NCBI RefSeq assembly: GCF_018603905.1
Contig: NZ_JAHFZZ010000003.1
Location: 1 to 64,000, forward strand
Length of the DNA stretch: 64,000 nt
DNA from: Nonomuraea sp. NEAU-A123
GTDB taxonomy: Bacteria > Actinomycetota > Actinomycetes > Streptosporangiales > Streptosporangiaceae
Direction: 5' to 3'
Below the pieces are notes generated by a model. The model had not been told where the DNA came from. It saw only the letters and a list, made by a program, of their open reading frames with translations, and made no database searches. Below, in pieces: positions 56,900-64,000 of the stretch. The position numbers and the translations under genes are program-made. Numbering within the stretch: the first letter of the stretch is position 1; the number at the start of each line of letters is the position of its first letter.

Positions 56900-57809
56900 C
56901 GAGTCAGTCGTCCAGATCGAGGGGCCGTGGAAGCACCGCGCGGTGCACGCCGGCGGCACCCGCTTCCACGTCGTGGAGGCCGGTGAGGGGCCGCTGGTCC
57001 TGCTGCTGCACGGGTTCCCGCAGTTCTGGTGGACCTGGCGCAACCAGCTGCGGACGCTGCCCGCCGCCGGGTTCCGCGCGGCTGCGGTGGACCTGCGCGG
57101 TTACGGCGGCAGCGACAAGCCGCCGCGCGGCTATGACCTGCCCACACTGGCCGGCGACGCGAGCGGCCTGATCCGCGCGCTCGGCGAGACCGGGGCCATC
57201 GTGGTCGGCCACGACTGGGGCGGCCTGCTCGCCTGGACGATGGCGGTGCTCGACCCGAAGTGCGTGCGCCGGCTGGTCACCGTGTCCGCGCCGCACCCGC
57301 TGCGCATGCGCAGGTCGCTGCTGACCGACCCGTTCGGCCAGCTACGGGCGACCCGCCCGGCGATCGGCTACCAGTTGCCGCTGCTGCCCGAGCGCCGGCT
57401 CACCCGTAACGACGGCTCGCTGGTCGGCAAGATGCTCGACGCGTGGTCGGGCTCGGACTGGCCGGACGCGCAGACCGCGCGCGTCTACCGCGAGGCCTTC
57501 CGCATCCCGGCCGTCGCCCACTGCGCGCTGGAGTATCACCGCTGGTTCGGCCGCTCCCAGTTCCGTCCCGACGGCCTGCGTTTCGCCAGGACCATGAAGG
57601 CTGAGATCGAGGCCCCCACCCTGCAGCTGCACGGCGCGCTCGACCGCCGGGTGCTGCCGCGCACCGCCCATGGTTCGGGCGGCTACGTGACCGCTCCCTA
57701 CCAGTGGCGGCTGATCGAGGGCGCAGGCCACTTCCCCCATGAGGAGACCCCCGACGTGTTCGATGCCGAGCTGATCGGCTGGCTGTCCGACCCGGAGCCT
57801 GACCGATGA
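56889..57809 (+). CDS. Alpha/beta hydrolase, epoxide hydrolase-like (EphE type)
   Basis: 306 residues from the ATG at 56889 (a GTG three bases earlier also exists). Epoxide-hydrolase features: HGFPQFWWTWR, nucleophile Asp109 in VGHDWGG and base His in GAGHFPHEE. The position between the holin-like gene and marP corresponds to ephE (Rv3670) in mycobacteria. The substrate is unknown. The stop overlaps the DUF309 start (ATGA). Confidence 0.92.
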   Translation: MAPDESVVQIEGPWKHRAVHAGGTRFHVVEAGEGPLVLLLHGFPQFWWTWRNQLRTLPAAGFRAAAVDLRGYGGSDKPPRGYDLPTLAGDASGLIRALGETGAIVVGHDWGGLLAWTMAVLDPKCVRRLVTVSAPHPLRMRRSLLTDPFGQLRATRPAIGYQLPLLPERRLTRNDGSLVGKMLDAWSGSDWPDAQTARVYREAFRIPAVAHCALEYHRWFGRSQFRPDGLRFARTMKAEIEAPTLQLHGALDRRVLPRTAHGSGGYVTAPYQWRLIEGAGHFPHEETPDVFDAELIGWLSDPEPDR

Positions 57810-58249
57810 GAGACCGCGACCCCGACGGCAAGCCGCGCAACGCCCGGCCACGCGACGCCTACGGCCGGCCGCTGCCCTACGGCTCGACCGGCGTGGACCG
57901 GGTGCCCGACGACTACGCGCCCTCGACACCGCAGGCTCTGGCCGACGGGCGCCACTTCCTCAGCGAGGGCATGCCGTTCAACGCGCACGAGGTGTTCGAG
58001 GGCCGCTGGAAGTGCGCCCCCGACGACGAGCGCGAGCTGTGGCAGGGGCTGGCGCAGATCTGCGTCGGGCTGACGCACCTCCAACGCGGCAACGGGCGCG
58101 GGGCGCTGACCCTCTTCGGCCGGGGCGCCGCCCGCGTGCAGTCGTACGGTGAGCCGTACGACTCGGTGGGCCGGGCGGCGTCGGGCCTGAGCCAGGACAC
58201 CGACCCGGAGCAGGCCATCGAGCTGATCCTGAGCGAGCTGCCCGGCTAG
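57806..58249 (+). CDS. DUF309 protein
   Basis: 147 residues. The family core is ALADGRHFLSEGMPFNAHEVFEGRWKCAPDDERELWQGLAQICVGLTHLQRGN, with conserved HE, W and the WQGLAQ block of DUF309, a small helical fold of unknown activity. A basic, Pro-rich 40-residue N-terminus precedes it. Its 3' end overlaps the convergent marP gene by four bases. Confidence 0.92.
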   Translation: MRDRDPDGKPRNARPRDAYGRPLPYGSTGVDRVPDDYAPSTPQALADGRHFLSEGMPFNAHEVFEGRWKCAPDDERELWQGLAQICVGLTHLQRGNGRGALTLFGRGAARVQSYGEPYDSVGRAASGLSQDTDPEQAIELILSELPG

Positions 58250-59436
58250 TCGCACTCCTGCGTGCCGGCCGGCGTGGTGTCGTTCCTGCCCTGGTCGGCG
58301 TCGGGCTTGACCTCGTTGGCCGTCAGCACGTAGCCGGTGTCCTCCTGGCTGACCGCGGCGGCGAAGACGACGCCGAACACCTGCCCGTTCACGGTCAGGA
58401 GCGGGCCGCCGGAGTTGCCGGGCAGCACCTTGCCGCGGATCGCGTAGACCTTCCGGGTGACGTTCGAGCTGTGGTAGATGTCAGGGCCCTCGGCGTCGAG
58501 CTGGCTGCGGATGCGAGCCGGCTCCGCCGTGAAGCCCTGGCCCTTGGGGAACCCGGCGACGATGGCGTTGTCGCCCTTCTCCGCGGTGCCGTCGAAGGAG
58601 AGCTGCGGCAGGTCCAGCCCGGGCACGTACAGGATCGCGATGTCGCGCTGCGGGTTGTAGCGGACGACCGTGGCCGGGTGGCGCTTGTTGTCGTAGGCGA
58701 GGACCTGCAGGTCACGTGTGACACCGGCGACCACGTGCGCGTTGGTCATGATCCGGTCCTTGGCGTAGACGAACCCGGTGCCCTCGATGAGCTTGTTGCA
58801 GCTCTCGGCGTTGCCCTGCACCTTGACGATGGCCCGCTGCGCCCGGCCGAGCTTGGCGCCCTGCAAAATGCTGCGCGCCGGCGGCGGCACGTCGACGAGC
58901 TGGCCCGCGCCGATGGCGTCGAACACCGGCGGGAACTCCGACCGGTCGACGAACTTCTTGAACGGCTGCTGCCAGTTGCGCGCGGTCTGCGGGATCGAGT
59001 CGTCGACCGTGGTGAGCAGCATGGAGTTCTTCACCTGGTCAACGAGCGGGGTGAAGGCCGTCGACACGATCAGCGACCCGATCAGCCAGGCGATCACCAG
59101 CACCGACAGCGCGCTGGCGAACGTGCCGCCGACCGCGTCGGCGACCTTGGCCGGCTCCCAGGTGACGTGGCTGCGCACCACGGCGCCGATGGTCGAGGAG
59201 GCGAACTGGCCGATCGTCGCGGCCAGGAAGACGATCACGATCGCGAGCAACGCCTGAGGCGTGTCACCGCCGACGACGGCCTTGGCGATGGGAGGCGCGA
59301 TGAAGACCCCGAGCACCGCCCCGCCGACGAAACCGACGAAGCTCATGACGCCGATGATGAAGCCCTGCCGGTAACCCGAGATGCCGAAGGCGATCACGAG
59401 GCCGATCAATATGAGGTCAAGCAGATCACCGCGCAC
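58246..59436 (-). CDS. marP: MarP-type periplasmic serine protease
   Basis: 396 residues from a GTG at 59436. Residues 1-150 are a four-helix CvpA-like membrane domain; the rest is a chymotrypsin-fold protease with His234 (TNAHVVAG), Asp265 (NPQRDIAIL) and Ser342 (PGNSGGPL). Cys213 and Cys395 stand where M. tuberculosis MarP (Rv3671c) has its stabilising disulfide. That enzyme is needed for survival of acid and oxidative stress, where it cleaves the peptidoglycan hydrolase RipA. TACCTT six bases before the GTG suggests a leaderless transcript. Confidence 0.95.
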   Translation of the reverse strand: MRGDLLDLILIGLVIAFGISGYRQGFIIGVMSFVGFVGGAVLGVFIAPPIAKAVVGGDTPQALLAIVIVFLAATIGQFASSTIGAVVRSHVTWEPAKVADAVGGTFASALSVLVIAWLIGSLIVSTAFTPLVDQVKNSMLLTTVDDSIPQTARNWQQPFKKFVDRSEFPPVFDAIGAGQLVDVPPPARSILQGAKLGRAQRAIVKVQGNAESCNKLIEGTGFVYAKDRIMTNAHVVAGVTRDLQVLAYDNKRHPATVVRYNPQRDIAILYVPGLDLPQLSFDGTAEKGDNAIVAGFPKGQGFTAEPARIRSQLDAEGPDIYHSSNVTRKVYAIRGKVLPGNSGGPLLTVNGQVFGVVFAAAVSQEDTGYVLTANEVKPDADQGRNDTTPAGTQECD

Positions 59437-59516
59437 GCTTCAAAGGTAACCAGCGATCCGGTCAAGTGTGCACGTCTTCCCAAGGACGTCGTCACCGGCT
59501 GGCTACCTTTGGCGGC

Positions 59517-60053
59517 ATGCCGCCGACCGACGAAACAGTGCGCGGCCTCATCGAAGCAGCTCTTGACGACGCCGATCCCGACGGGGCGGTGCGCTGGCAC
59601 GTGATCTCCGTACTACGGCAGCGCGACGATCTGGAGTCCTTCATCGAGGCGCGGCGGCTCTGCGCGGCGGACGACGTCACCCAGCGCCTGCTGGGAGTGG
59701 ACATCATGGGCATGCTGAAGACGTTCGCGGACCGGACGCTGCCCGTCCTGCGCTATCTGGCGGCCAGCGATGACGACGTCATGGTGCTCTACTCCGTGCT
59801 CATCGCCTTCGGCCACCTGGCCGACCGCCGGTCGCTGCCGTCCGTGCTGGACCTGGCCGTGCACGGCGACCCACGCGTCAGGTACGGCGCCGCGTACGCG
59901 CTCCAGCACGTGCTGGGCGACCCGCCGGACCGGGCCGGGCTGAACGCGCTACGGGCGCTGGCCGCCGACAGCGACGCCGACGTGGCCGGCTGGGCCGCGC
60001 TCGGCGTCGCGCTGACCACGGGCGACTCGGATCGCCTGGGCCCGGTCGTCTGA
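59517..60053 (+). CDS. HEAT-repeat-like protein
   Basis: 178 residues from an ATG at 59517. Helical repeats (DDVMVLYSVLIAFGHLADRRSLPSVLDLAV, DPRVRYGAAYALQHVLGD, SDADVAGWAALGVAL) are of HEAT/PBS-lyase type, so it is probably a binding protein. TACCTT lies 8 bases before the ATG and no ribosome site is seen, so it is likely leaderless. It is divergent from marP, and its stop codon starts the repeat tract at 60051. Confidence 0.8.
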   Translation: MPPTDETVRGLIEAALDDADPDGAVRWHVISVLRQRDDLESFIEARRLCAADDVTQRLLGVDIMGMLKTFADRTLPVLRYLAASDDDVMVLYSVLIAFGHLADRRSLPSVLDLAVHGDPRVRYGAAYALQHVLGDPPDRAGLNALRALAADSDADVAGWAALGVALTTGDSDRLGPVV

Positions 60054-60121
60054 AGCTCTGTTCGGCCCTGTGAGGCCCCGTTCAAGCCCTGTGAAGCCCT
60101 GTTCAGCCCCGTGAGGCCAGG
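60051..60121. repeat. About 20-bp repeats spanning two convergent stop codons
   Basis: Units beginning TGA at 60051, 60071, 60092 and 60112 share TGARGCCCYGTTCARCCC. The first TGA is the HEAT-like gene's stop; the leftward Nudix gene's stop (60105-60103) lies in the third unit. Confidence 0.85.
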
Positions 60122-60750
60122 TCCAGGACGTCGGGCGGCATCTCCTCCACCTGTCCGGGGTCCCATGGCCGCTCCAGGCCGCCTTCGCGCAGCACCGCGT
60201 CGAGCACCATCGCGGTGAACCCCCACACCAGCATGCCGCGCACCCGGAAGGCCGGCCCGGCGAAGCCACGCGGATGCCGCAGCGTGAACCGGTTGCCCGG
60301 ATCGACCAGCTCGGAGATCGGCACCCGCTCCACGGACTCGACCTCGGCGGGCGAGGCCGCGTGCACCGCCGACGGCGTATGCCACCAGCCGACGACCGGC
60401 GTGACCCGGTTGTCGCTGCGCCAGATGAAGAGCTCGGGCATCGTGCCGAGCACGGTCACGCCGCTCGGGTCGAGGCCGGTCTCCTCCTCCGCCTCACGCA
60501 GCGCCGCCCCGACGGGCCCGCCGTCCTCCGGGTCCACGCCGCCGCCCGGGAACGCCGGCTGGCCCGCGTGCCTGCGCCCGCGCGAGCTGCGCTGAATGAG
60601 CAGCACGTCGGGGCCGAGCGGCCCCTCGCCGAACAGCAGCAGGACCGCCGCAGGCCGGCCGCCCTCGGCGGGCGGCAGCAGCCCGGAGGGCACCGAAGTC
60701 CGTACGGCCCGCGCCGCGAGCCGGTCGAGCCAGTCAGGCACCTGAGTCAC
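60103..60750 (-). CDS. Nudix hydrolase, CoA pyrophosphatase type
   Basis: 215 residues from a GTG at 60750. The Nudix box is GGGVDPEDGGPVGAALREAE followed by EETGLD, matching GX5EX7REUXEEXGU, and the LIQRSSRGRRHAGQPAFPGG block ahead of it is the NuCoA signature of coenzyme A diphosphatases. It corresponds to Rv3672c beside marP. Its last coding bases are part of a stop-codon repeat. Confidence 0.93.
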   Translation of the reverse strand: MTQVPDWLDRLAARAVRTSVPSGLLPPAEGGRPAAVLLLFGEGPLGPDVLLIQRSSRGRRHAGQPAFPGGGVDPEDGGPVGAALREAEEETGLDPSGVTVLGTMPELFIWRSDNRVTPVVGWWHTPSAVHAASPAEVESVERVPISELVDPGNRFTLRHPRGFAGPAFRVRGMLVWGFTAMVLDAVLREGGLERPWDPGQVEEMPPDVLDLASRG

Positions 60751-60789
60751 GCAATCTCCAACACGCCGGGGGTTCGGGGACTTCCCCGT

Positions 60790-61497
60790 TTACGAAAAGG
60801 GGCCTGATCTCACGAGCTTCTGGGCTTTGGCGGTGTCCGTGGGGCCGGTGCCGTACGAGGGGCAGAGGGCGGCCAGCGGGCAGACACCGCAGGCCGGCGT
60901 GCGGGAGTGGCAGATGCGGCGGCCGTGCCAGATCACCCGGTGCGAGAAGATCGTCCACTCGCGCTTGGGGATCAGCTCCGCCACCACGTGCTCGATCTTG
61001 ACCGGGTCGGTCTCGTCGGTCCAGCCGAAGCGGCGGACCAGCCTCTGGAAGTGCGTGTCGACGGTGAGCCCCGGCACGCCGAAGGCGTTGCCGAGCACCA
61101 CGTTGGCCGTCTTGCGGCCCACGCCGGGCAGCTTGACCAGGTCCTTCAGCTTGCCGGGCACCACCCCTCCGTGGTGCTCGCACACGGCCTGGGCCATGCC
61201 GATGATGCTGTTGGTCTTGGCGCGGAAGAACCCCGTCGAGCGGATGATCTCTTCCATTTCGGCTCGGTCGGCGCCCGCATAGTCATCCACCGTCGGGTAC
61301 TTGGCGAAGAGGGTAGGAGTAACCATGTTGACCCTCTTGTCCGTACACTGCGCCGAGAGGATCGTCGCGACCAGCAGTTCGAGCGGGGTACCGAAGTCGA
61401 GCTCGCAATGAGCGTCGGGGTAGGTTTCCGCCAGGATGCGATTCATCCGGCGTGCGCGACGCACGAGGGCGAGCCTGGACTCAGTGGGCATTCCCAT
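60790..61497 (-). CDS. nth: Endonuclease III
   Basis: 235 residues. It is the base-excision repair glycosylase/AP-lyase for oxidised pyrimidines. The helix-hairpin-helix is [14 protein letters not shown] with catalytic Lys129; Asp147 lies in VDTHFQRL. A [4Fe-4S] cluster is supplied by Cys196-x6-Cys203-x2-Cys206-x5-Cys212. It is divergent from crp with about 55 bases between. The TlpA-like gene found beside nth in mycobacteria is absent here. Confidence 0.97.
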   Translation of the reverse strand: MGMPTESRLALVRRARRMNRILAETYPDAHCELDFGTPLELLVATILSAQCTDKRVNMVTPTLFAKYPTVDDYAGADRAEMEEIIRSTGFFRAKTNSIIGMAQAVCEHHGGVVPGKLKDLVKLPGVGRKTANVVLGNAFGVPGLTVDTHFQRLVRRFGWTDETDPVKIEHVVAELIPKREWTIFSHRVIWHGRRICHSRTPACGVCPLAALCPSYGTGPTDTAKAQKLVRSGPFS

Positions 61498-61553
61498 AGC
61501 CTACGTGTGCCGCCTGGAGTGGGGTGCGTCACAATGGCAGCAGAGGAGGCAGA

Positions 61554-62234
61554 GTGAACACCGAAGATGTGCTGGGCAAGGCCCCCCTGTTCGCCGCGCT
61601 TGACCGTGAGAGCGCCGCGGCGCTGCGGACGAGCATCACCGAAGTCCAGTTGTCCAAGGGGCAGACGCTCTTCCACGAGAACGAGACGGGCGACCGGCTC
61701 TACGTCGTGCTCGAAGGCAAGATCAAGCTGTCGCGCACCTCGCCCGACGGCCGCGAGAACCTGCTCAGCGTGCTGGGACCGAGTGAGATGTTCGGCGAGC
61801 TGTCGCTGTTCGACCCGCGCCCCCGTACGGCCTCCGCGACCGCGCTGACCGACGTGCGCCTGGCCGGGCTGGGCCACGACGACCTGCGTCCCTGGCTCAC
61901 CGGCCGACCCGAGGTGGCGCTCCATCTGCTGCGGGCACTGGCCCAGCGGCTGCGCCGCACCAACGACGTGCTGGCCGACCTGGTCTTCACCGATGTGCCC
62001 GGCCGGGTGGCCAAGCAGTTGCTCGACCTGGCCGAGCGGTTCGGCACCAAGACCGACGACGGGCTGCGCGTCCACCACGACCTCACCCAGGAGGAGCTGG
62101 CCCAGCTCGTCGGCGCCTCACGCGAGACGGTCAACAAGGCTCTCGCCGACTTCGCGCAGCGCGGCTGGCTGCGCATCGAGGCCAAGGCCGTGGTCATCCT
62201 CGACATGGACCGCCTCTACAACCGCTCCAGATAG
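61554..62234 (+). CDS. crp: CRP/FNR family transcriptional regulator
   Basis: 226 residues from a GTG at 61554 with GGAGGCAGA directly upstream. The cyclic-nucleotide-binding jelly roll has the phosphate-binding cassette MFGELSLFDPRPRTASATA (Glu and Arg of the cAMP pocket), and the C-terminal helix-turn-helix is TQEELAQLVGASRETVNKAL. It matches the cAMP receptor protein Crp (Rv3676, SCO3571), which controls germination and secondary metabolism in Streptomyces. Its end overlaps the convergent metallo-hydrolase by 19 bases. Confidence 0.97.
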   Translation: MNTEDVLGKAPLFAALDRESAAALRTSITEVQLSKGQTLFHENETGDRLYVVLEGKIKLSRTSPDGRENLLSVLGPSEMFGELSLFDPRPRTASATALTDVRLAGLGHDDLRPWLTGRPEVALHLLRALAQRLRRTNDVLADLVFTDVPGRVAKQLLDLAERFGTKTDDGLRVHHDLTQEELAQLVGASRETVNKALADFAQRGWLRIEAKAVVILDMDRLYNRSR

Positions 62235-63004
62235 TCGAGCTGGGCCCGCACCGACATCTCGGCCGCGGGCCAGAGCGACGTGTCCACGTCGCTGTAGACG
62301 ATCTCCACGATCTGGCGGGGCGTCTTGGCGCCCTGGCGCAGGGCCGCCCTGATCTGGTCGAGGCGCTGCCGCCGGTGCGCGAGATAGCCGTCGAGCACGC
62401 CGATCGGGTCGGCGAGCACCGGGCCGTGGCCCGGCAGCAGCGCCGCCACGCCGAGCTCCTCGGCCATGGCCCTGAGCCGGTCGAGGCTGCGCAGATAGTC
62501 GGCCAGGTCACCGTCGTGGGCGATCACCGTGGTGCCGCGGCCGAGCACGGTGTCGCCGGTCAGCATGGCCTGGTCCTGGGGCAGCCAGAAGCACAGCGAG
62601 TCGAACGAGTGCCCCGGCGTGCCGTACACGCGCACCTCGACGTCGCCGGCGCGCACCACGTCGCCGTCGCCGAGCCCCTCGTCGCCGAGCCGGTGCTTGG
62701 GGTCGAGCGCCCGCACGGGCGCGCCGACCAGCTCGGCGAAGCGCTTGGCGCCGCCGCTGTGGTCGTGGTGGCCGTGGGTGAGCAGGATCCGGCTCACCCG
62801 GCGCCCGGCCAGGTGATCGGCGACCCGGCGCAGGTGCCGCTCGTCGTCGGGGCCCGGGTCTATGACGATGGTGTCCTGGCCGCCGATGATCCAGGTGTTG
62901 GTGCCGTCGAGGGTCATCGGCGACGGGTTGGGGGCGAGCAGGTTCTCGGCGTGGGCCGTACGGGATCCGTCGGGTGAGCCGGCCGGGATGTGCAGACCGC
63001 TCAT
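62216..63004 (-). CDS. Metallo-beta-lactamase fold hydrolase
   Basis: 262 residues of the LACTB2-like MBL group (Rv3677c type). The zinc motif HxHxDH is THGHHDHSGG; further ligands are His in TPGHSFDSL, Asp in TGDTVLGRG and His in LLPGHGPVL. Probably an endoribonuclease- or thioesterase-like hydrolase. It overlaps both neighbours: crp by 19 bases convergently and the upstream Nudix gene by ATGA. Confidence 0.94.
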   Translation of the reverse strand: MSGLHIPAGSPDGSRTAHAENLLAPNPSPMTLDGTNTWIIGGQDTIVIDPGPDDERHLRRVADHLAGRRVSRILLTHGHHDHSGGAKRFAELVGAPVRALDPKHRLGDEGLGDGDVVRAGDVEVRVYGTPGHSFDSLCFWLPQDQAMLTGDTVLGRGTTVIAHDGDLADYLRSLDRLRAMAEELGVAALLPGHGPVLADPIGVLDGYLAHRRQRLDQIRAALRQGAKTPRQIVEIVYSDVDTSLWPAAEMSVRAQLDYLERL

Positions 63005-63804
63005 GTCGTCACCAACTGGAACTCACCGTCGACCTCCACCACTCTGGGCAGGATCGTGACGATCTCGCGCCGCGCGGCCAGGACGGCCGCCACCGAGTCG
63101 CAGGCGGCCAGCTCGTTCAGCGTGCGGTAGGTGGGCGGCATCAGGAAGATCTTTCCCTCGTGCGCCAGCTCGACGGCGTCGGCCGGGCGTTTCCAGGCGA
63201 CCTGGTCGGCCTCGCCGCCGACGTCGCGGGTGCGCTGCCCCTCGGGGAGCACGGCGGCGAAGAAGCGGGTGTCGAAGCGCCGGGTCTCGATCTCCGGCGT
63301 GATCCAGTGCGCCCAGGGCTTGAGCAGGTCCGAGCGGAGCACCAGGCCGCGCTTGGCGAGGAAGTCGGCGAAGGCCAGGCTCCGGTCGATCAGCGCGAGC
63401 CGGTCGGCCTCCCAGTCGTCTCCGGTGGTGTCGTCGACGACCGAATCGGGCCCCGGCCCCGCGAGCAGCACCCCCGACTCCTCGAACGTCTCTCGTACGG
63501 CCGCGCAGACCAGGCCGCGCGCGACGGCCTCGTCCGCGCCGAAGACCTCGCCCCAGTCCGCCGGAGACGGCCCGGCCCAGGCGACGGCGTGGTCGGTGTC
63601 ACGGGGATCGACCGAGCCGCCTGGGAAGACGTAGGCGCCCGCCGCGAAGGCCATCGTGGCCTTGCGCCGGAGCAGATATACCTCTGGCCCCTCGCGCAGG
63701 ATCACCACCGTGGCGGCGTCCCGCGCGGGGACCGGCTGAACACGTCCGGCGAGGATGTCCCTGGCCCGCTCGGCGAGCTCGTCCGGGAGTCGCAGACCAG
63801 TCAC
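63001..63804 (-). CDS. Nudix hydrolase (NUDT19-like)
   Basis: 267 residues from a GTG at 63804 with AAGGAGG upstream. The Nudix motif is split by an insertion: GAYVFPGGSVDPRD, then about 30 residues, then AAVRETFEESGVLL with the REx2-EE metal-binding acids. This arrangement is that of NUDT19/RP2p-like CoA diphosphatases. It is translationally coupled to the MBL gene and follows a ridA gene, so the three probably form an operon. Confidence 0.92.
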   Translation of the reverse strand: MTGLRLPDELAERARDILAGRVQPVPARDAATVVILREGPEVYLLRRKATMAFAAGAYVFPGGSVDPRDTDHAVAWAGPSPADWGEVFGADEAVARGLVCAAVRETFEESGVLLAGPGPDSVVDDTTGDDWEADRLALIDRSLAFADFLAKRGLVLRSDLLKPWAHWITPEIETRRFDTRFFAAVLPEGQRTRDVGGEADQVAWKRPADAVELAHEGKIFLMPPTYRTLNELAACDSVAAVLAARREIVTILPRVVEVDGEFQLVTT

Positions 63805-63853
63805 ATGACCTCCTTCTAGAACATCACTCGGGTCATCGTGACATATCCGGACT

Positions 63854-64000
63854 CTAGGAGACCTCGGCGATCAGCTCCACTTCGACCGGAGCGTCGAGCG
63901 GCAGCGCGGCGACGCCCACGGCGCTGCGGGCGTGCTTGCCCGCCTCACCCAGCACCTCGGCGAGCAGCTCGCTGGCGCCGTTGGCGACCTGGGGATGCTG
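63854..64000 (-). CDS. ridA: RidA family protein, C-terminal part
   Basis: The visible 48 residues end a gene that enters from the right edge: [20 protein letters not shown], then [27 protein letters not shown]. The HARSAVGV-x3[10 protein letters not shown] block, with the Arg that binds the substrate carboxylate, is the C-terminal signature of RidA/YjgF reactive-enamine deaminases. It corresponds to Rv3678c. It stands about 50 bases upstream of the Nudix gene in the same direction. Confidence 0.93.
   Translation of the reverse strand, partial: QHPQVANGASELLAEVLGEAGKHARSAVGVAALPLDAPVEVELIAEVS

Noticed and set aside
56483..57809. Holin-like gene plus hydrolase considered as a prophage lysis cassette
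   Set aside because: The hydrolase is an epoxide-hydrolase type, not a murein hydrolase, and the pair is part of a conserved chromosomal block.

Overview
The window is high-GC DNA with GTG starts, strong GC bias at third codon positions and many ATGA/GTGA gene overlaps. It carries a BldG locus and a Tad/Ssd-acs-nhaA-marP-nth-crp neighbourhood, and every recognisable gene is of actinobacterial type. The best guess is a filamentous, sporulating actinomycete, perhaps of the Streptosporangiaceae (Nonomuraea/Streptosporangium type); this is inferred from gene content, not from a marker gene. No rRNA, tRNA or CRISPR array was found.

Layout. 1-0.6 kb: an IS200/IS605-type element with tnpA, the N-terminus of a divergent tnpB running off the left edge, and a terminal-type hairpin. 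0.6-9.9 kb: small hypothetical genes, an operon of an EphD-like hydrolase-dehydrogenase fusion plus TetR, a CapA-like lipoprotein, a divergent XRE/MFS pair with an operator-like inverted repeat, and a catalase. 10-13 kb: an XRE(DUF5753)/DUF397 pair and two small genes that look like remnants of an integrative element. 13-22 kb: molybdopterin oxidoreductase, HD hydrolase, Rieske membrane protein, NmrA-type protein, SPFH/TauE operon, an ArsR-SRPBCC fusion with a large palindromic operator, and an ABC ATPase. 22-28 kb: a Ser/Thr kinase/STAND-helical/WD40 receptor, a secreted protein and a second XRE/DUF397 pair. 28-33.7 kb: a NarL-type two-component system divergent from SDR-queA-serB, then sixA. 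33.8-40.4 kb: hppA, the bldG/anti-sigma pair and a divergent MrfA-type helicase, an order I recall from Streptomyces coelicolor. 40.6-51 kb: an FN3/repeat membrane protein, a methyltransferase and a Tad pilus locus (ssd, tadA, tadB, tadC, DUF4244 pilin, two TadE-like genes). 52-64 kb: a Fic-like gene, acs, nhaA, holin-like, ephE-like, DUF309, marP, HEAT-like, Nudix, nth, crp, metallo-beta-lactamase, Nudix and ridA, closely matching the Mycobacterium tuberculosis Rv3654c-Rv3678c neighbourhood as I recall it.

How the genes work together. The right third is the conserved core: acetate activation (acs), sodium/proton exchange (nhaA), periplasmic acid/oxidative-stress protease (marP), base-excision repair (nth) and a cAMP-type regulator (crp), next to the Tad secretion machine. 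The left two thirds are accessory: detoxification and redox enzymes, each beside its own one-component regulator.

Most unusual signals. (1) Short tandem repeats repeatedly begin at, or span, a gene's stop codon (catalase, NmrA-type gene, 21.5 kb gene, TadE/G-like gene, HEAT/Nudix pair), and Tad-locus spacers are inflated by other minisatellites. (2) Several clear palindromic operators sit beside one-component regulators. (3) A kinase is fused to the helical module normally found in STAND ATPases, followed by WD40 repeats. (4) One gene encodes a Fic-like protein with a ruined catalytic motif but an intact-looking inhibitory motif. I saw no convincing wholly new defence or biosynthetic system.
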